DNA of 64,000 bases, from assembly GCF_024295625.1 (NCBI RefSeq), contig NZ_JANCOJ010000002.1:186001-250000 (forward strand). The letters run 5' to 3'. This document shows positions 48,173-60,326 of this stretch, piece after piece (the stretch's first letter is position 1; each line of letters starts with the position of its first letter). This stretch comes from Streptococcus sp. CF8_St5-11. GTDB taxonomy: Bacteria; Bacillota; Bacilli; Lactobacillales; Streptococcaceae. A model generated the notes under the pieces. It saw only the letters and a list, made by a program, of their open reading frames with translations, ran no database searches and was not told the origin of the DNA. The position numbers and the translations under genes are program-made.

Positions 48173-48203
48173 TCTCATCTGCTGAGCAGGTGAGAGTTTT
48201 TTA
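48173..48203 (+). terminator. Intrinsic terminator after the protease gene
   Basis: CTCTCATCTGC pairs with GCAGGTGAGAG around TGA, with one A-G mismatch region, followed by T6. Confidence 0.9.
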
Positions 48204-48330
48204 GAAGAAAAAATGAATAGAGGTGGATAAAGTGTCTAAAAATTAAAAGTAATCAATCGTAGAGCGGAAAAATTATCATATTAAAAAAATAACGTAATTT
48301 AACAAAAACGCTTTCTTTTCTAGGAAATAT

Positions 48331-48359
48331 TTGACTATTATATCTTTTAGGAGTAAACT
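48331..48359 (+). promoter_or_regulatory. F-ATPase operon promoter
   Basis: TTGACT (48331-48336) and TAAACT (48354-48359), 17 bases apart, 34 bases before atpE. The 48204-48330 stretch is AT-rich with nothing else recognised. Confidence 0.75.
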
Positions 48360-48392
48360 AAGGAGGTAAAATTTATAAAAGGAGAATTCATC

Positions 48393-48593
48393 ATGAATTT
48401 AACATTTTTAGGTCTTTGTTTAGCCTGCTTTGGTGTATCACTGGCAGAAGGTTTGATGATGAGCAGCCTATTGAAATCTGCGTCTCGTCAACCAGAAATT
48501 ATTGGTCAATTGCGTAGCCTCTTGATTCTTGGTGTTGCCTTTGTCGAAGGTACTTTCTTCGTAACCTTGGTTATGGCCTTCATTATCAAATAA
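48393..48593 (+). CDS. atpE: F-type ATPase subunit c
   Basis: A 66-residue proteolipid of two membrane helices joined by a polar loop (SRQPE). The proton-carrying glutamate is Glu52 in [10 protein letters not shown]. Copies form the rotor ring. In oral and lactic streptococci this enzyme mainly pumps protons out for acid tolerance, using ATP from glycolysis or the arginine deiminase pathway. The unusual subunit order with c first is typical of Streptococcus. Confidence 0.96.
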   Translation: MNLTFLGLCLACFGVSLAEGLMMSSLLKSASRQPEIIGQLRSLLILGVAFVEGTFFVTLVMAFIIK

Positions 48594-48626
48594 GCACTTC
48601 TATTTTAGAAAAGGAGGTGTCAAAAC

Positions 48627-49340
48627 TTGGAAGAAAGTATCACTCCAACGATAACTCTTGGACCTGTAACTTTTAATTTGACCCTACTTGCTATGACCTT
48701 GATTGCTGTTTTGGTGGTTTTTGGCTTTATTTATTGGGCCAGCCGTAAAATGACGATCCGACCAAAGGGCAAACAAAATGTGCTGGAATACGCATATGAC
48801 TTTGTCGTAGGCTTCACCAAAGGAAATATTGGGGAACATTATATAAAGGACTATTCCTTGTTCTTGTTTGTTCTTTTCCTATTTCTTTTAGTGGCCAATA
48901 ACATTGGATTGATGGCTAAAATCGAAACGACCAATGGTTACAATTTGTGGACATCACCAACCGCTAACCTGGGTTATGACTTTGCCTTTTCATTTTTGAT
49001 CACCTTAATCGCCCATGTAGAAGGAATTCGCCGACGTGGTGTGAAGGAATATTTAAAGGCTTTTGTGACACCTGGATTTATGACCCCCATGAATATTTTG
49101 GAAGAATTAACGAACTTTGCCTCCTTGGCACTTCGGATCTTCGGAAATATCTTTGCGGGTGAGGTATTAGCAAGCTTGCTCGTGAACTTATCACACCAAG
49201 CTTTCTATTGGTATCCATTTGCCTTTATTGGTAGCATGGCATGGACTGCATTTTCAATTTTTATTTCATGTATCCAAGCCTATGTGTTTACCATGTTGTC
49301 ATCAATCTATATTGGTAAGAAAATTAATGGCGAAGAGTAA
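48627..49340 (+). CDS. atpB: F-type ATPase subunit a
   Basis: A 237-residue membrane subunit forming the proton half-channels against the c-ring. Several hydrophobic helices are visible, with the essential arginine in [17 protein letters not shown] near residue 172. The start codon is TTG at 48627, supported by AAGGAGGTG at the right spacing. Confidence 0.95.
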   Translation: MEESITPTITLGPVTFNLTLLAMTLIAVLVVFGFIYWASRKMTIRPKGKQNVLEYAYDFVVGFTKGNIGEHYIKDYSLFLFVLFLFLLVANNIGLMAKIETTNGYNLWTSPTANLGYDFAFSFLITLIAHVEGIRRRGVKEYLKAFVTPGFMTPMNILEELTNFASLALRIFGNIFAGEVLASLLVNLSHQAFYWYPFAFIGSMAWTAFSIFISCIQAYVFTMLSSIYIGKKINGEE

Positions 49341-49359
49341 GTAGAGGAGGAGTAGAAGA

Positions 49360-49854
49360 ATGCATGTATCAATGAGTGAAATTATTGGTAACTTTATTCT
49401 CATTGCTGGTTCCTTCCTATTATTAATCTTTTTAATAAAGAAATTTGCATGGAACAATATCAATGGAATTTTAGAAGCGCGTGCCAAAAAGATTACAGAT
49501 GATATTGATGGAGCAGAATCAGCTCGTCAAAAAGCTGAGGAACTAGCAAGTAAACGTGAAGAAGAGTTGGCAGGTAGCCGCAAAGAAGCTGCGTCTATCG
49601 TCGAAAATGCAAAGGAAACTGCAGAAAAGAACAAATCTCAGATCCTTTCAGAAGCCACTCAAGAAGCAGTACGTTTGAAAGAAAAAGCGCAACAAGAAAT
49701 TGCGCATAACAAAGAAGAAGCATTGAACAGTATCAAAGGCGATGTGGCAGATCTCACTGTCAATCTTGCCGGCAAATTGTTGAGTCAACAGCTGGATGCT
49801 GAAGGTCAACGCCAACTGATCGATCGCTATCTTGATGAATTAGGAGAAGCCTAA
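49360..49854 (+). CDS. atpF: F-type ATPase subunit b
   Basis: A 164-residue stator subunit. One N-terminal membrane helix (about residues 8-27) leads to a long charged coiled coil rich in Ala, Glu and Lys (about 35-130), which links the membrane sector to the catalytic head through delta. The stop overlaps the atpH start (TAATG). Confidence 0.95.
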   Translation: MHVSMSEIIGNFILIAGSFLLLIFLIKKFAWNNINGILEARAKKITDDIDGAESARQKAEELASKREEELAGSRKEAASIVENAKETAEKNKSQILSEATQEAVRLKEKAQQEIAHNKEEALNSIKGDVADLTVNLAGKLLSQQLDAEGQRQLIDRYLDELGEA

Positions 49855-50390
49855 TGGACAAAAAGCAACTGATGGTGATTGAGAAATATACCCAGCCTTT
49901 TGTTCAATTGGTCTTTGAAAAAGGAGAACAAGATCTAGTCTTTGAAAAATTGACCCAAATCAAGGCTATTTTTGAAGAGACTGGACTTGCTAACTTCTTA
50001 GCTCATATCGGTGTAGAGGATGAAGAGAAAGCAAAAAGTCTAAGACTTTTTCAACCCTCTGATTCACAATTACTCGACCATTTGATTGAAGTGGTTATTC
50101 TCAATCATCGTGAAGCCTTATTTTATGACATTGTAACGATTTGTTTGGATCAGATTCAACTGTTGAGCAACGCTTTTGTCGTCACTGTTACGACGGTTGC
50201 TGGTTTGGATCCTGTTCAAGAGCAAAAGCTAATCCCCATTATCGAAAGAAAATTTGGGATTCAAGTTCGCTCGATCCAACAAAAGATCGATCCAGATTTA
50301 ATTGGTGGCTTTGTCGTGACAGCCAATCATAAAACGTTGGATACCAGTCTCAAACACCAATTGCAAGTTATAAAATCTAAATTGAAATAG
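49854..50390 (+). CDS. atpH: F-type ATPase subunit delta
   Basis: A 178-residue peripheral stator subunit that joins b to the top of the alpha/beta head. The helical N-domain and the C-terminal RKFGIQVRSIQQKIDPDLIG-type segment near residue 138 fit the family. The N-terminus is more divergent than in other subunits, as usual. Confidence 0.93.
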   Translation: MDKKQLMVIEKYTQPFVQLVFEKGEQDLVFEKLTQIKAIFEETGLANFLAHIGVEDEEKAKSLRLFQPSDSQLLDHLIEVVILNHREALFYDIVTICLDQIQLLSNAFVVTVTTVAGLDPVQEQKLIPIIERKFGIQVRSIQQKIDPDLIGGFVVTANHKTLDTSLKHQLQVIKSKLK

Positions 50391-50402
50391 AAAGTGGTGT
50401 GA

Positions 50403-51911
<1,509 letters not shown>

Positions 51912-51926
51912 AAATAGGAGTGGAAG

Positions 51927-52808
51927 ATGGCAGTTTCATTAAATGATATTAAAAATAAAATTGCATCCACAAAAAACACCAGTCAAATCACCAATGCCAT
52001 GCAGATGGTGTCCGCTGCCAAACTTGGTAAATCTGAGCAGGCAGCCAAGGATTTTCAGGTTTATGCTGCTAAGGTTCGTAAGCTCTTAACAGACTTGCTC
52101 CATGGACATGAAACAGAAAATACCAAGTCCCATCCGATGTTGGTGAGTCGCCCGGTAAAAAAGACAGCTTATATCGTGATTACATCCGATCGTGGTTTGG
52201 TTGGAGGTTACAATGCCTCCATCCTTAAAACCATGATGGAAATGAAGGCAGAATACCATCCAACTGGAGATGACTTTGAAGTGATCTGTATTGGAAGCGT
52301 CGGTGCGGATTTCTTCCGTGCCCGTGGGATTCAGCCGGTTTATGAATTGCGTGGTTTGCCTGATCATCCTAGCTTTAAGGAAGTTCGCAAGATCATTTCG
52401 AAAACAGTCCAAATGTATCAGGAAGGCTTGTTTGATGAGTTGTACGTCTGTTACAACCACCACGTCAACAGTTTGACGAGTCAAATGCGGGTGGAACAAA
52501 TGCTTCCAATTATTGATTTGGACCCAAATGAAGCGGATGAGGACTATGTATTGAATCTAGAATTGGAATCTAGTCGAGATGCCATTTTGGATCAATTGCT
52601 TCCTCAATTTGCTGAAAGCATGATCTATGGTGCCATTATTGATGCTAAAACAGCTGAAAATGCTGCGGGGATGATGGCCATGCAAACTGCAACAGACAAT
52701 GCCAAGAAAGTCATTGATGAATTAACGATTCAATACAACCGTGCTCGTCAAGCAGCGATTACACAAGAAATTACTGAAATCGTTGCTGGTGCTAGCGCCC
52801 TTGAATAG
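51927..52808 (+). CDS. atpG: F-type ATPase subunit gamma
   Basis: A 293-residue central rotor shaft. The N-terminal helix ([19 protein letters not shown]) and C-terminal helix ([20 protein letters not shown]) form the coiled coil inside the head. The [10 protein letters not shown] signature lies near residue 89. Confidence 0.96.
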   Translation: MAVSLNDIKNKIASTKNTSQITNAMQMVSAAKLGKSEQAAKDFQVYAAKVRKLLTDLLHGHETENTKSHPMLVSRPVKKTAYIVITSDRGLVGGYNASILKTMMEMKAEYHPTGDDFEVICIGSVGADFFRARGIQPVYELRGLPDHPSFKEVRKIISKTVQMYQEGLFDELYVCYNHHVNSLTSQMRVEQMLPIIDLDPNEADEDYVLNLELESSRDAILDQLLPQFAESMIYGAIIDAKTAENAAGMMAMQTATDNAKKVIDELTIQYNRARQAAITQEITEIVAGASALE

Positions 52809-52840
52809 TTGTCGGATACAATTTTATATACAAAAACAGA

Positions 52841-52864
52841 TGCTCGAAAGAGAACTTTTGAGCA
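52841..52864 (+). other. Hairpin between atpG and atpD
   Basis: TGCTCGAAAG pairs with CTTTTGAGCA around AGAA, a 10-bp stem with one G-U pair. No T-run follows. It sits in the only long gap of the operon (85 bases) and may mark an RNA processing or stabilising site before the beta gene. Confidence 0.6.
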
Positions 52865-52884
52865 GTAGAAATTACTTAGAATAG

Positions 52885-54300
<1,416 letters not shown>

Positions 54301-54313
54301 GAAGAGGTGAAAG

Positions 54314-54733
54314 ATGAGTCAAATGAACGTCCAAATCGTTACACCGGATGGACTGGTTTATGATCATCATGCCGCATTTGTATCTGTCAAGACAATTGAT
54401 GGTGAATTAGGGATTTTACCTCATCATATCAATACCATTGCGGTTTTGGCTGTAGACCAAGTAAAGGTTCGTCGTGTCGACGATGACAAACATATTGATT
54501 GGATTGCAGTCAATGGTGGGATTATCGAAGTAGCTGATAATGTCATTACCATTGTTGCCGATTCTGCCGAACGTGCTCGAGATATCGACATTAGTCGTGC
54601 AGAACGTGCCAAACTGCGAGCTGAAAAAGCGATTGAAGAAGCCAAAGATCAGCATTCGGTTGATATGGAACGTCGTGCTAAAATTGCTCTTCAACGCGCC
54701 ATTAACCGGATTAATGTCGGAAATCGTTTATAA
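54314..54733 (+). CDS. atpC: F-type ATPase subunit epsilon
   Basis: A 139-residue rotor-foot subunit that binds gamma and the c-ring and can inhibit hydrolysis. The N-terminal beta-sandwich contains [16 protein letters not shown] and GELGILPHH; the C-terminal helical hairpin is rich in Arg, Ala and Glu. It ends the operon before a terminator. Confidence 0.96.
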   Translation: MSQMNVQIVTPDGLVYDHHAAFVSVKTIDGELGILPHHINTIAVLAVDQVKVRRVDDDKHIDWIAVNGGIIEVADNVITIVADSAERARDIDISRAERAKLRAEKAIEEAKDQHSVDMERRAKIALQRAINRINVGNRL

Positions 54734-54742
54734 GATATTCAA

Positions 54743-54777
54743 ATAAGGTGGAGGTTTTGTCCTCACCTTATTTTTGT
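54743..54777 (+). terminator. Intrinsic terminator of the F-ATPase operon
   Basis: ATAAGGTG-GAGG pairs with CCTC-ACCTTAT around TTTTGT, followed by T5. Confidence 0.92.
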
Positions 54778-54814
54778 TGGGAGAGAATCAAAAGAAGAAA
54801 GTACGGACCAAATA

Positions 54815-54823
54815 TGGTATAAT
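54815..54823 (+). promoter_or_regulatory. Extended -10 promoter abutting the DUF1146 gene
   Basis: TGG followed by TATAAT (54818-54823). Only 6 bases separate the -10 from the ATG at 54830, so transcription should start at or next to the A of the start codon. Confidence 0.65.
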
Positions 54824-54829
54824 AGCTGT

Positions 54830-55060
54830 ATGATTCAAATGATTTTTAACCTTTCAAGCCATCTATTGTTTATCTTTTTTGCCTATTACCTATTGTTGAA
54901 CCTGGTTCAATGGGAAAAGTTTTTAAAAGTAAGTGCTGAAAATGCGGTTAAAATCCGTTTTTTGATCTTGATGATCAGCATTGGAATCGGCTATCTAGCC
55001 AGCTCATTTTTTATCAGTGTCTATGAGATGAGTCGGCAGATTTTTATTGGCCAATTCTAG
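54830..55060 (+). CDS. DUF1146 family small membrane protein
   Basis: A 76-residue protein with two hydrophobic segments (about residues 6-26 and 44-64) and a NLVQWEKFLK loop typical of the DUF1146/YwzB family. It lies between the F-ATPase operon and murA, as in many Firmicutes. Its function is unknown. There is no ribosome binding site: the promoter -10 ends 6 bases before the ATG, which suggests a leaderless mRNA. A second in-frame ATG at 54839 is possible. Confidence 0.8.
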   Translation: MIQMIFNLSSHLLFIFFAYYLLLNLVQWEKFLKVSAENAVKIRFLILMISIGIGYLASSFFISVYEMSRQIFIGQF

Positions 55061-55079
55061 CCACATTTTATAAAAAATA

Positions 55080-55088
55080 TGGTATGAT
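55080..55088 (+). promoter_or_regulatory. Extended -10 promoter for murA
   Basis: TGG followed by TATGAT (55083-55088), 38 bases before murA. Confidence 0.5.
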
Positions 55089-55126
55089 AGAAAGCGTGAC
55101 TTTAAGAAATTGGAGAACAATCCCGT

Positions 55127-56410
55127 ATGGAAAAAATAATCGTTAATGGTGGTCATAATCGACTGGTTGGAACCGTCAAAATCGAAGGAGCAAAAAATGC
55201 TGTCCTTCCTCTTCTTGCTGCAACAGTTCTAGCAAGCGAGGGCGTGACAACCTTGAAAAATGTACCTGTTTTATCAGATGTCTTTACAATGAACAATGTT
55301 GTTCGTGGGTTGAATGCACAAGTAACCTTCAATGAAGAAGACAATACAGTTGTCGTAGATGCGCAAGCAAAATTATCAGAGGAAGCGCCTTATAAATATG
55401 TGAGTAAGATGCGGGCTTCTATCGTTGTCCTAGGTCCTGTCTTGGCACGCAATGGCCATGCCAAAGTTTCCATGCCTGGAGGCTGTACGATCGGTAGTCG
55501 TCCGATTGACCTCCATCTCAAAGGTCTGGAAGCTATGGGAGCTGAAATTACCCAAACGGCCGGCTATATTGAAGCAAAAGCAGATCGTCTCAAGGGTGCA
55601 CACATCTATATGGACTTCCCATCAGTAGGGGCGACACAAAATATTATGATGGCTGCAACCTTGGCAGATGGAGTCACTGTGATTGAAAATGCAGCTCGGG
55701 AACCTGAAATTGTTGACCTAGCTCTCTTGCTGAATAAAATGGGAGCTAATGTTAAGGGGGCAGGAACTGAGACCTTGACCATTGTTGGTGTGGAGAGCTT
55801 GCACGGTGCAAACCACAATGTCGTGCAAGACCGCATCGAAGCTGGAACTTTTATGATTGGGGCAGCCATGACAGGTGGAGATGTCTTGATCGAAGATGCC
55901 ATTTGGGAACACAACCGTCCGCTTCTATCTAAGATGCAGGAGATGGGTGTAACGGTAACCGAAGAAGAAAATGGAATTCGGATTCAATCGGATATCAGTA
56001 AGCTTCGTCCAGTAACCGTTAAAACCCTTCCGTATCCAGGATTCCCAACCGATATGCAGGCTCAATTCACAGCCTTGATGGCCATGGCTAAAGGTGAGTC
56101 TACCATGATTGAAACGGTCTTTGAGAATCGCTTCCAGCATTTAGAAGAAATGCGTCGGATGGGCGTTCACTCGGATATTATGCGGGATACAGCTCGTATC
56201 GTTGGAGGGGAAAGCTTTCAAGGTGCAGAGGTCATGTCGACCGATTTACGAGCAAGTGCAACCTTGGTCTTGATGGGCTTGGTAGCAGAAGGAGAGACGA
56301 AAGTCAGCAAATTAAGTCACTTAGACCGTGGTTATTATCAATTCCATGAGAAATTGGTGGCACTAGGTGCAGACGTGAAACGTGTAGAGGAAGAAGACGA
56401 TGAAAACTAA
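55127..56410 (+). CDS. murA: UDP-N-acetylglucosamine 1-carboxyvinyltransferase
   Basis: Adds enolpyruvate from phosphoenolpyruvate to UDP-GlcNAc, the first committed step of peptidoglycan synthesis and the fosfomycin target. The 427-residue protein has [16 protein letters not shown] at the N-terminus and the active-site loop [14 protein letters not shown] near residue 115, with the catalytic cysteine. Streptococci usually carry two MurA paralogues; which one this is cannot be told here. Its end overlaps epuA by 11 bases. Confidence 0.96.
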   Translation: MEKIIVNGGHNRLVGTVKIEGAKNAVLPLLAATVLASEGVTTLKNVPVLSDVFTMNNVVRGLNAQVTFNEEDNTVVVDAQAKLSEEAPYKYVSKMRASIVVLGPVLARNGHAKVSMPGGCTIGSRPIDLHLKGLEAMGAEITQTAGYIEAKADRLKGAHIYMDFPSVGATQNIMMAATLADGVTVIENAAREPEIVDLALLLNKMGANVKGAGTETLTIVGVESLHGANHNVVQDRIEAGTFMIGAAMTGGDVLIEDAIWEHNRPLLSKMQEMGVTVTEEENGIRIQSDISKLRPVTVKTLPYPGFPTDMQAQFTALMAMAKGESTMIETVFENRFQHLEEMRRMGVHSDIMRDTARIVGGESFQGAEVMSTDLRASATLVLMGLVAEGETKVSKLSHLDRGYYQFHEKLVALGADVKRVEEEDDEN

Positions 56411-56588
56411 TCTTCGCTATGTTGGAAAACAGCTAGGAATTGTCCTCCTGTTGGCTGTGATTGGCATCATCATTTTTGCAGTTGGTTTGGTCATTGGCTA
56501 TGGAGTGATTGGCGATGGAAAAAATCCATGGTCCATTCTCTCTCCGGATACCTGGTCAGAAATCATTGGAAAGCTAACCGGCAAATAA
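56400..56588 (+). CDS. epuA: EpuA, small membrane protein (DNA-directed RNA polymerase subunit beta family)
   Basis: A 62-residue protein with one membrane helix (about residues 11-34) and a short extracellular tail ([19 protein letters not shown]). This matches the streptococcal EpuA/RpoE2-like small family that sits between murA and endA. The family name refers to RNA polymerase, but a role in DNA uptake has been supposed because of its position next to endA; neither is shown here. It overlaps the murA end. Confidence 0.85.
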   Translation: MKTNLRYVGKQLGIVLLLAVIGIIIFAVGLVIGYGVIGDGKNPWSILSPDTWSEIIGKLTGK

Positions 56589-56613
56589 GATTTAAATAAC
56601 ATTGAGTAAATAG

Positions 56614-56660
56614 GAGAGCAGCGAATTGAGTCAGTGACCGATCTAGCGCTGCTCTTTTTT
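56614..56660 (+). terminator. Intrinsic terminator between epuA and endA
   Basis: GAGAGCAGCG pairs with CGCTGCTCTTT across a long loop, followed by a T-run ending 10 bases before the endA start. Transcription of endA therefore depends on read-through or an unseen promoter. Confidence 0.8.
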
Positions 56661-56670
56661 GGAGAGAGAC

Positions 56671-57510
56671 ATGACAAAACAAACAATAACCAAACGAACC
56701 AAACAAACCTTAGCAGGTTTTGTGGTGGCAACAGCCCTAGCAATCGGGGGCTATTATTTTAATCAGCCGACGATAAAAGAAGCGACGGATCAGGTTGTTT
56801 CCGTGGTGACGAGTAGCCAAGAGGAAACACCTAGTAAAGAGTTAGCTAGCTCTGTATTAACGAAATCTGCCCGTTCACAATTGGGAAATGACTTGGAATG
56901 GAATGGTGCTGGAGCCTTTGTCGTTAAGGGAAATCGAACAGATCTGGATGCCAGTGTGGCTAGTCAACCCTATGCAGATAACAAGACAAAAGAAGTGAAT
57001 GGAAAGACCGTACCGACGGTTGCGAACGCTATTATGACCAAGGCGACTCGCCAGTACAGAGATCGAGATGCAACAGGTAGTGGCCTAACCGATTGGAAAC
57101 CTGCAGGTTGGCATCAGGTCCACAATCTGTCAGGCGAGTATGACCATGCTGTGGATAGAGGTCATCTATTGGGTTACGCCTTGATCGGTAATCTCAAAGG
57201 TTTTGATGCTTCGACTAGCAATCCCAAAAATATCGCTGTGCAAACGGCTTGGTCCAATCAAGCCAATGACCCTCATTCCACTGGTCAAAACTACTACGAG
57301 ACCCTGGTACGAAAAGCACTGGATAAGAACAAGCGGATCCGCTATCGGGTGACCTTGATCTACAACCAGCCAGAAGATTTGATTCCATTGGGGTCTCATA
57401 TTGAAGCCAAATCGAGTGATGGGACACTTGAGTTCAATGTCTTTGTTCCCAATGTTCAAAGTGGAATGAGCCTGGATTACCAGACAGGAAAAGTAACCGT
57501 CCATCAATAA
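56671..57510 (+). CDS. endA: Membrane-anchored DNA-entry nuclease EndA
   Basis: A 279-residue DNA/RNA non-specific endonuclease of the beta-beta-alpha-metal type. It has an N-terminal membrane anchor (about residues 13-30). The active-site DRGH motif (162-165, catalytic His165) lies in [14 protein letters not shown], and a metal-binding asparagine region follows (WSNQANDPH). In S. pneumoniae EndA degrades one DNA strand during transformation and also cuts neutrophil extracellular traps. I chose ATG 56671 after GGAGAGAG; a TTG 12 bases earlier is weaker. Confidence 0.95.
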   Translation: MTKQTITKRTKQTLAGFVVATALAIGGYYFNQPTIKEATDQVVSVVTSSQEETPSKELASSVLTKSARSQLGNDLEWNGAGAFVVKGNRTDLDASVASQPYADNKTKEVNGKTVPTVANAIMTKATRQYRDRDATGSGLTDWKPAGWHQVHNLSGEYDHAVDRGHLLGYALIGNLKGFDASTSNPKNIAVQTAWSNQANDPHSTGQNYYETLVRKALDKNKRIRYRVTLIYNQPEDLIPLGSHIEAKSSDGTLEFNVFVPNVQSGMSLDYQTGKVTVHQ

Positions 57511-57551
57511 GCTGGAAAGCATAGCTATTTAAGTTATTTTTAAGTATGGAG

Positions 57552-57560
57552 TGGTATAAT
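57552..57560 (+). promoter_or_regulatory. Extended -10 promoter of the matrixin-like gene
   Basis: TGG followed by TATAAT (57555-57560), 31 bases before the start codon. AGAAAGGAGAA is the ribosome binding site. Confidence 0.65.
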
Positions 57561-57591
57561 TGCATACCTTCTTTAAGAGAAAGGAGAATGT

Positions 57592-58311
57592 ATGAGAACC
57601 ATTTTTCGGTTTTTCAGAGGAATCCTTCGCATGGCTTGGAGTCTCTTTTGGGGATTTTTCTGGACCATTGCCATCAGTTTTCTCGTCCTAGTGGGGATCA
57701 TCTATTTCACAGATTCTCCTAGTTCTGGTATGGATGGGGTTGGGCGAGCTGCCCAAAAGGTTGTCTATCAAGTCGGGAATTTATTTGGTGATCAGGGCTT
57801 TGCATCGCGCTTTGGAATGGCACCTAGCTCACAGACGACGCAGACGGATAATCATGAGCATAGTGGTGCTCGCTGGGAAAAAGCGGAGGCCACGGTCTAC
57901 CTGGATCCCAATATCAGTCAAACTTTTGTAAAAGCCTATCGAGATGCCATTGAGGCTTGGAACCAAACAGGTGCCTTTACTTTCAAGCTGGTCACAAATG
58001 AAAAAGAGGCCAATGTGGTCTTGACCGAAATGGACAACGCATCCGTTTCTGCAGCAGGAGAGACTGCCTCTCAAACCAACCTCTTAACCAATCGGTTCAC
58101 CCACATCACAGTTCGCCTCAATCGCCATTATCTGTTAAATTATGTCTATAACTATAGTTATGATCGGATTGTCAATACAGCTGAGCATGAGCTAGGCCAT
58201 GCGATTGGGTTGGACCACACAGATGGAGAATCGGTTATGCAACCAGCTGGCTCTTTCTACAGTATCCAGGATTCAGATGTAGAAGCAGTCCGGCAATTAT
58301 ACAAGGAATAA
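57592..58311 (+). CDS. Membrane-anchored matrixin-like zinc metalloprotease
   Basis: A 239-residue protein with an N-terminal membrane helix (about residues 20-43), a Ser/Gly linker and an extracellular metzincin domain. The zinc motif HELGHAIGLDH (199-209) is the full HExxHxxGxxH pattern, and the Met-turn is probably in ESVMQPAG. The small domain resembles bacterial matrixins. The substrate is unknown; a role at the cell surface is inferred from topology. Confidence 0.88.
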   Translation: MRTIFRFFRGILRMAWSLFWGFFWTIAISFLVLVGIIYFTDSPSSGMDGVGRAAQKVVYQVGNLFGDQGFASRFGMAPSSQTTQTDNHEHSGARWEKAEATVYLDPNISQTFVKAYRDAIEAWNQTGAFTFKLVTNEKEANVVLTEMDNASVSAAGETASQTNLLTNRFTHITVRLNRHYLLNYVYNYSYDRIVNTAEHELGHAIGLDHTDGESVMQPAGSFYSIQDSDVEAVRQLYKE

Positions 58312-58336
58312 TGAGTTTTAAAATACTTGCTAAAAG

Positions 58337-58367
58337 TTCTGGGCCTCAAGGGGCTCGGGATTTTTTT
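58337..58367 (+). terminator. Intrinsic terminator after the matrixin-like gene
   Basis: TTCTGGGCC pairs with GGCTCGGGA (three G-U pairs) around TCAAGG, followed by T7. Confidence 0.75.
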
Positions 58368-58383
58368 GATGCTTCGTCTTCCC

Positions 58384-58412
58384 TTGTTTAATCCGTAAAA
58401 AGATAGTAAAAT
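58384..58412 (+). promoter_or_regulatory. Promoter abutting the ABC-F gene
   Basis: TTGTTT (58384-58389) and TAAAAT (58407-58412) are 17 bases apart. The ATG lies only 6 bases past the -10, predicting a leaderless transcript. Confidence 0.6.
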
Positions 58413-58418
58413 AGGAAC

Positions 58419-60326
58419 ATGATTATTTTACAAGCCAACAAAATTGAACGCTCTTTTGCAGGGGAGGTTCTTTTTGATAATATCAGCCTGCAAGTGGATG
58501 AACGGGACCGGATTGCCCTGGTCGGAAAGAACGGAGCCGGTAAGTCCACGCTCTTAAAAATCTTGGTGGGAGAAGAAGAGCCGACTTCTGGGGAAATCAA
58601 TAAAAAACGGGACCTTTCTCTCTCTTATCTAGCCCAGGATAGCCGCTTTGAGTCGTCCAATACCATCTACGATGAAATGCTCCATGTCTTTGACTCTCTC
58701 CGTAAGACAGAGAAAACTTTACGGCAGATGGAGCAGGAGATGGGGGAAAAAACTGGGGCTGATTTGGAGAAACTCATGCAGGATTATGACCGGCTATCGG
58801 AAGAATTTCGTCAGGCTGGTGGCTTCACCTATGAGGCAGATATCCGCGCCATTTTAAACGGCTTCAAGTTTGATGAGTCCATGTGGCAGATGAAGATTGA
58901 AGAGTTATCTGGTGGGCAAAATACCCGTCTGGCCCTAGCCAAGATGCTCTTGGAGAAGCCAAATCTTTTGGTACTGGACGAGCCGACCAATCACTTGGAT
59001 ATTGAGACCATTGCCTGGTTGGAAAATTACTTGGTCAATTATAGCGGAGCCCTTCTCATTGTCAGCCACGACCGGTATTTCTTAGACAAGGTCGCAACCA
59101 TTACCTTGGACTTGACCAAGCACTCCTTGGACCGCTATGTCGGCAATTACTCCAGCTTTGTCGAGCAAAAAGAGAAAAAATTGCTGACTGAAGCCAAGAA
59201 CTACGAGAAGCAACAAAAAGAAATTGCGGCGCTAGAAGACTTTGTTAATCGTAATTTGGTGAGGGCGTCGACTACCAAGCGGGCCCAGTCTCGGCGCAAG
59301 CAGTTGGAAAAAATGGAGCGCCTAGACAAGCCTGAAGCTGGGACCAAGTCTGCCCATATGACCTTCCATTCTGATAAGACATCAGGAAATGTCGTCCTGA
59401 CAGTAGAAGATGCAGCCGTCGGCTATGACGATCAAATTCTGTCAGAACCTATTAATTTGGATATCCGCAAGATGAATGCAGTCGCTATTGTAGGACCAAA
59501 TGGGATCGGGAAATCGACCTTAATTAAGTCCATCGTCGGGCAGATTCCTTTTATCAAGGGAGAAGCTCGTTTTGGGGCCAATGTCGAGGTAGGCTACTAT
59601 GACCAGACTCAGAGTAAGCTAACCCCTCACAACAGTGTCTTGGATGAGCTCTGGAATGACTTTAAACTGACACCAGAAGTGGAGATCCGCAATCGCCTGG
59701 GAGCCTTTCTTTTCTCTGGGGATGATGTCAAGAAAACCGTCGGCATGCTGTCAGGTGGAGAGCGGGCCCGCTTGCTCTTGGCTAAACTATCCATGGAAAA
59801 TAACAATTTCTTGATTCTCGATGAGCCGACCAACCACTTGGATATCGATAGCAAGGAAGTGCTGGAAAATGCCTTGATTGATTTTGATGGGACCTTGCTC
59901 TTTGTCAGCCACGACCGTTACTTTATCAATCGGGTGGCTACACAAGTTTTGGAACTCTCAGAAGAGGGCTCGACCCTTTACCTAGGAGACTATGATTATT
60001 ATCTGGAGAAGAAAGCAGAGTTAGAGGCCCTTGCTGCAGCACAAGCAGAAGCTGTGCCTGTTTCTTCATCAGAAGAAGTCACCAGCAATGATTATCATTT
60101 GCAAAAGCAAAACCAGAAGGAACTCCGGAAAATTACCCGTCGCATTGAGCAATTGGAAGCGGAGATGGAAGAGCTGGATAAAAAAATCCAAGACATCACC
60201 GAAACCATGCATAGCACCAATGATGCAGCTGACTTGGTTCAACTCCAGAGCGAGCTGGATCAACTAACTGCCCAGCAGGAAGCGGTCATGGAAGAGTGGG
60301 CAGAACTGTCAGAGCAGGTGGAATAG
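58419..60326 (+). CDS. ABC-F family ATPase (Uup/YdiF-like)
   Basis: A 635-residue soluble protein with two ABC ATPase domains and no membrane segment. Walker A motifs are GKNGAGKST (about residue 38) and GPNGIGKST (about 360). Signature motifs are LSGGQNTRLALAK and LSGGERARLLLAK, each followed by LDEPTNHLDI. The inter-domain linker (about 240-320) is charged and basic, and the C-terminal 80 residues form a coiled coil. ABC-F proteins bind the ribosome E site; some relieve stalling and others give antibiotic resistance. Which applies here is unknown. The Rgg gene starts directly after its stop. Confidence 0.92.
   Translation: MIILQANKIERSFAGEVLFDNISLQVDERDRIALVGKNGAGKSTLLKILVGEEEPTSGEINKKRDLSLSYLAQDSRFESSNTIYDEMLHVFDSLRKTEKTLRQMEQEMGEKTGADLEKLMQDYDRLSEEFRQAGGFTYEADIRAILNGFKFDESMWQMKIEELSGGQNTRLALAKMLLEKPNLLVLDEPTNHLDIETIAWLENYLVNYSGALLIVSHDRYFLDKVATITLDLTKHSLDRYVGNYSSFVEQKEKKLLTEAKNYEKQQKEIAALEDFVNRNLVRASTTKRAQSRRKQLEKMERLDKPEAGTKSAHMTFHSDKTSGNVVLTVEDAAVGYDDQILSEPINLDIRKMNAVAIVGPNGIGKSTLIKSIVGQIPFIKGEARFGANVEVGYYDQTQSKLTPHNSVLDELWNDFKLTPEVEIRNRLGAFLFSGDDVKKTVGMLSGGERARLLLAKLSMENNNFLILDEPTNHLDIDSKEVLENALIDFDGTLLFVSHDRYFINRVATQVLELSEEGSTLYLGDYDYYLEKKAELEALAAAQAEAVPVSSSEEVTSNDYHLQKQNQKELRKITRRIEQLEAEMEELDKKIQDITETMHSTNDAADLVQLQSELDQLTAQQEAVMEEWAELSEQVE

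Noticed and set aside
48304..48320. cre-like AAAACGCTTTC before the F-ATPase promoter
   Set aside because: The left half lacks the TG and the right end lacks CA, so too few positions match.
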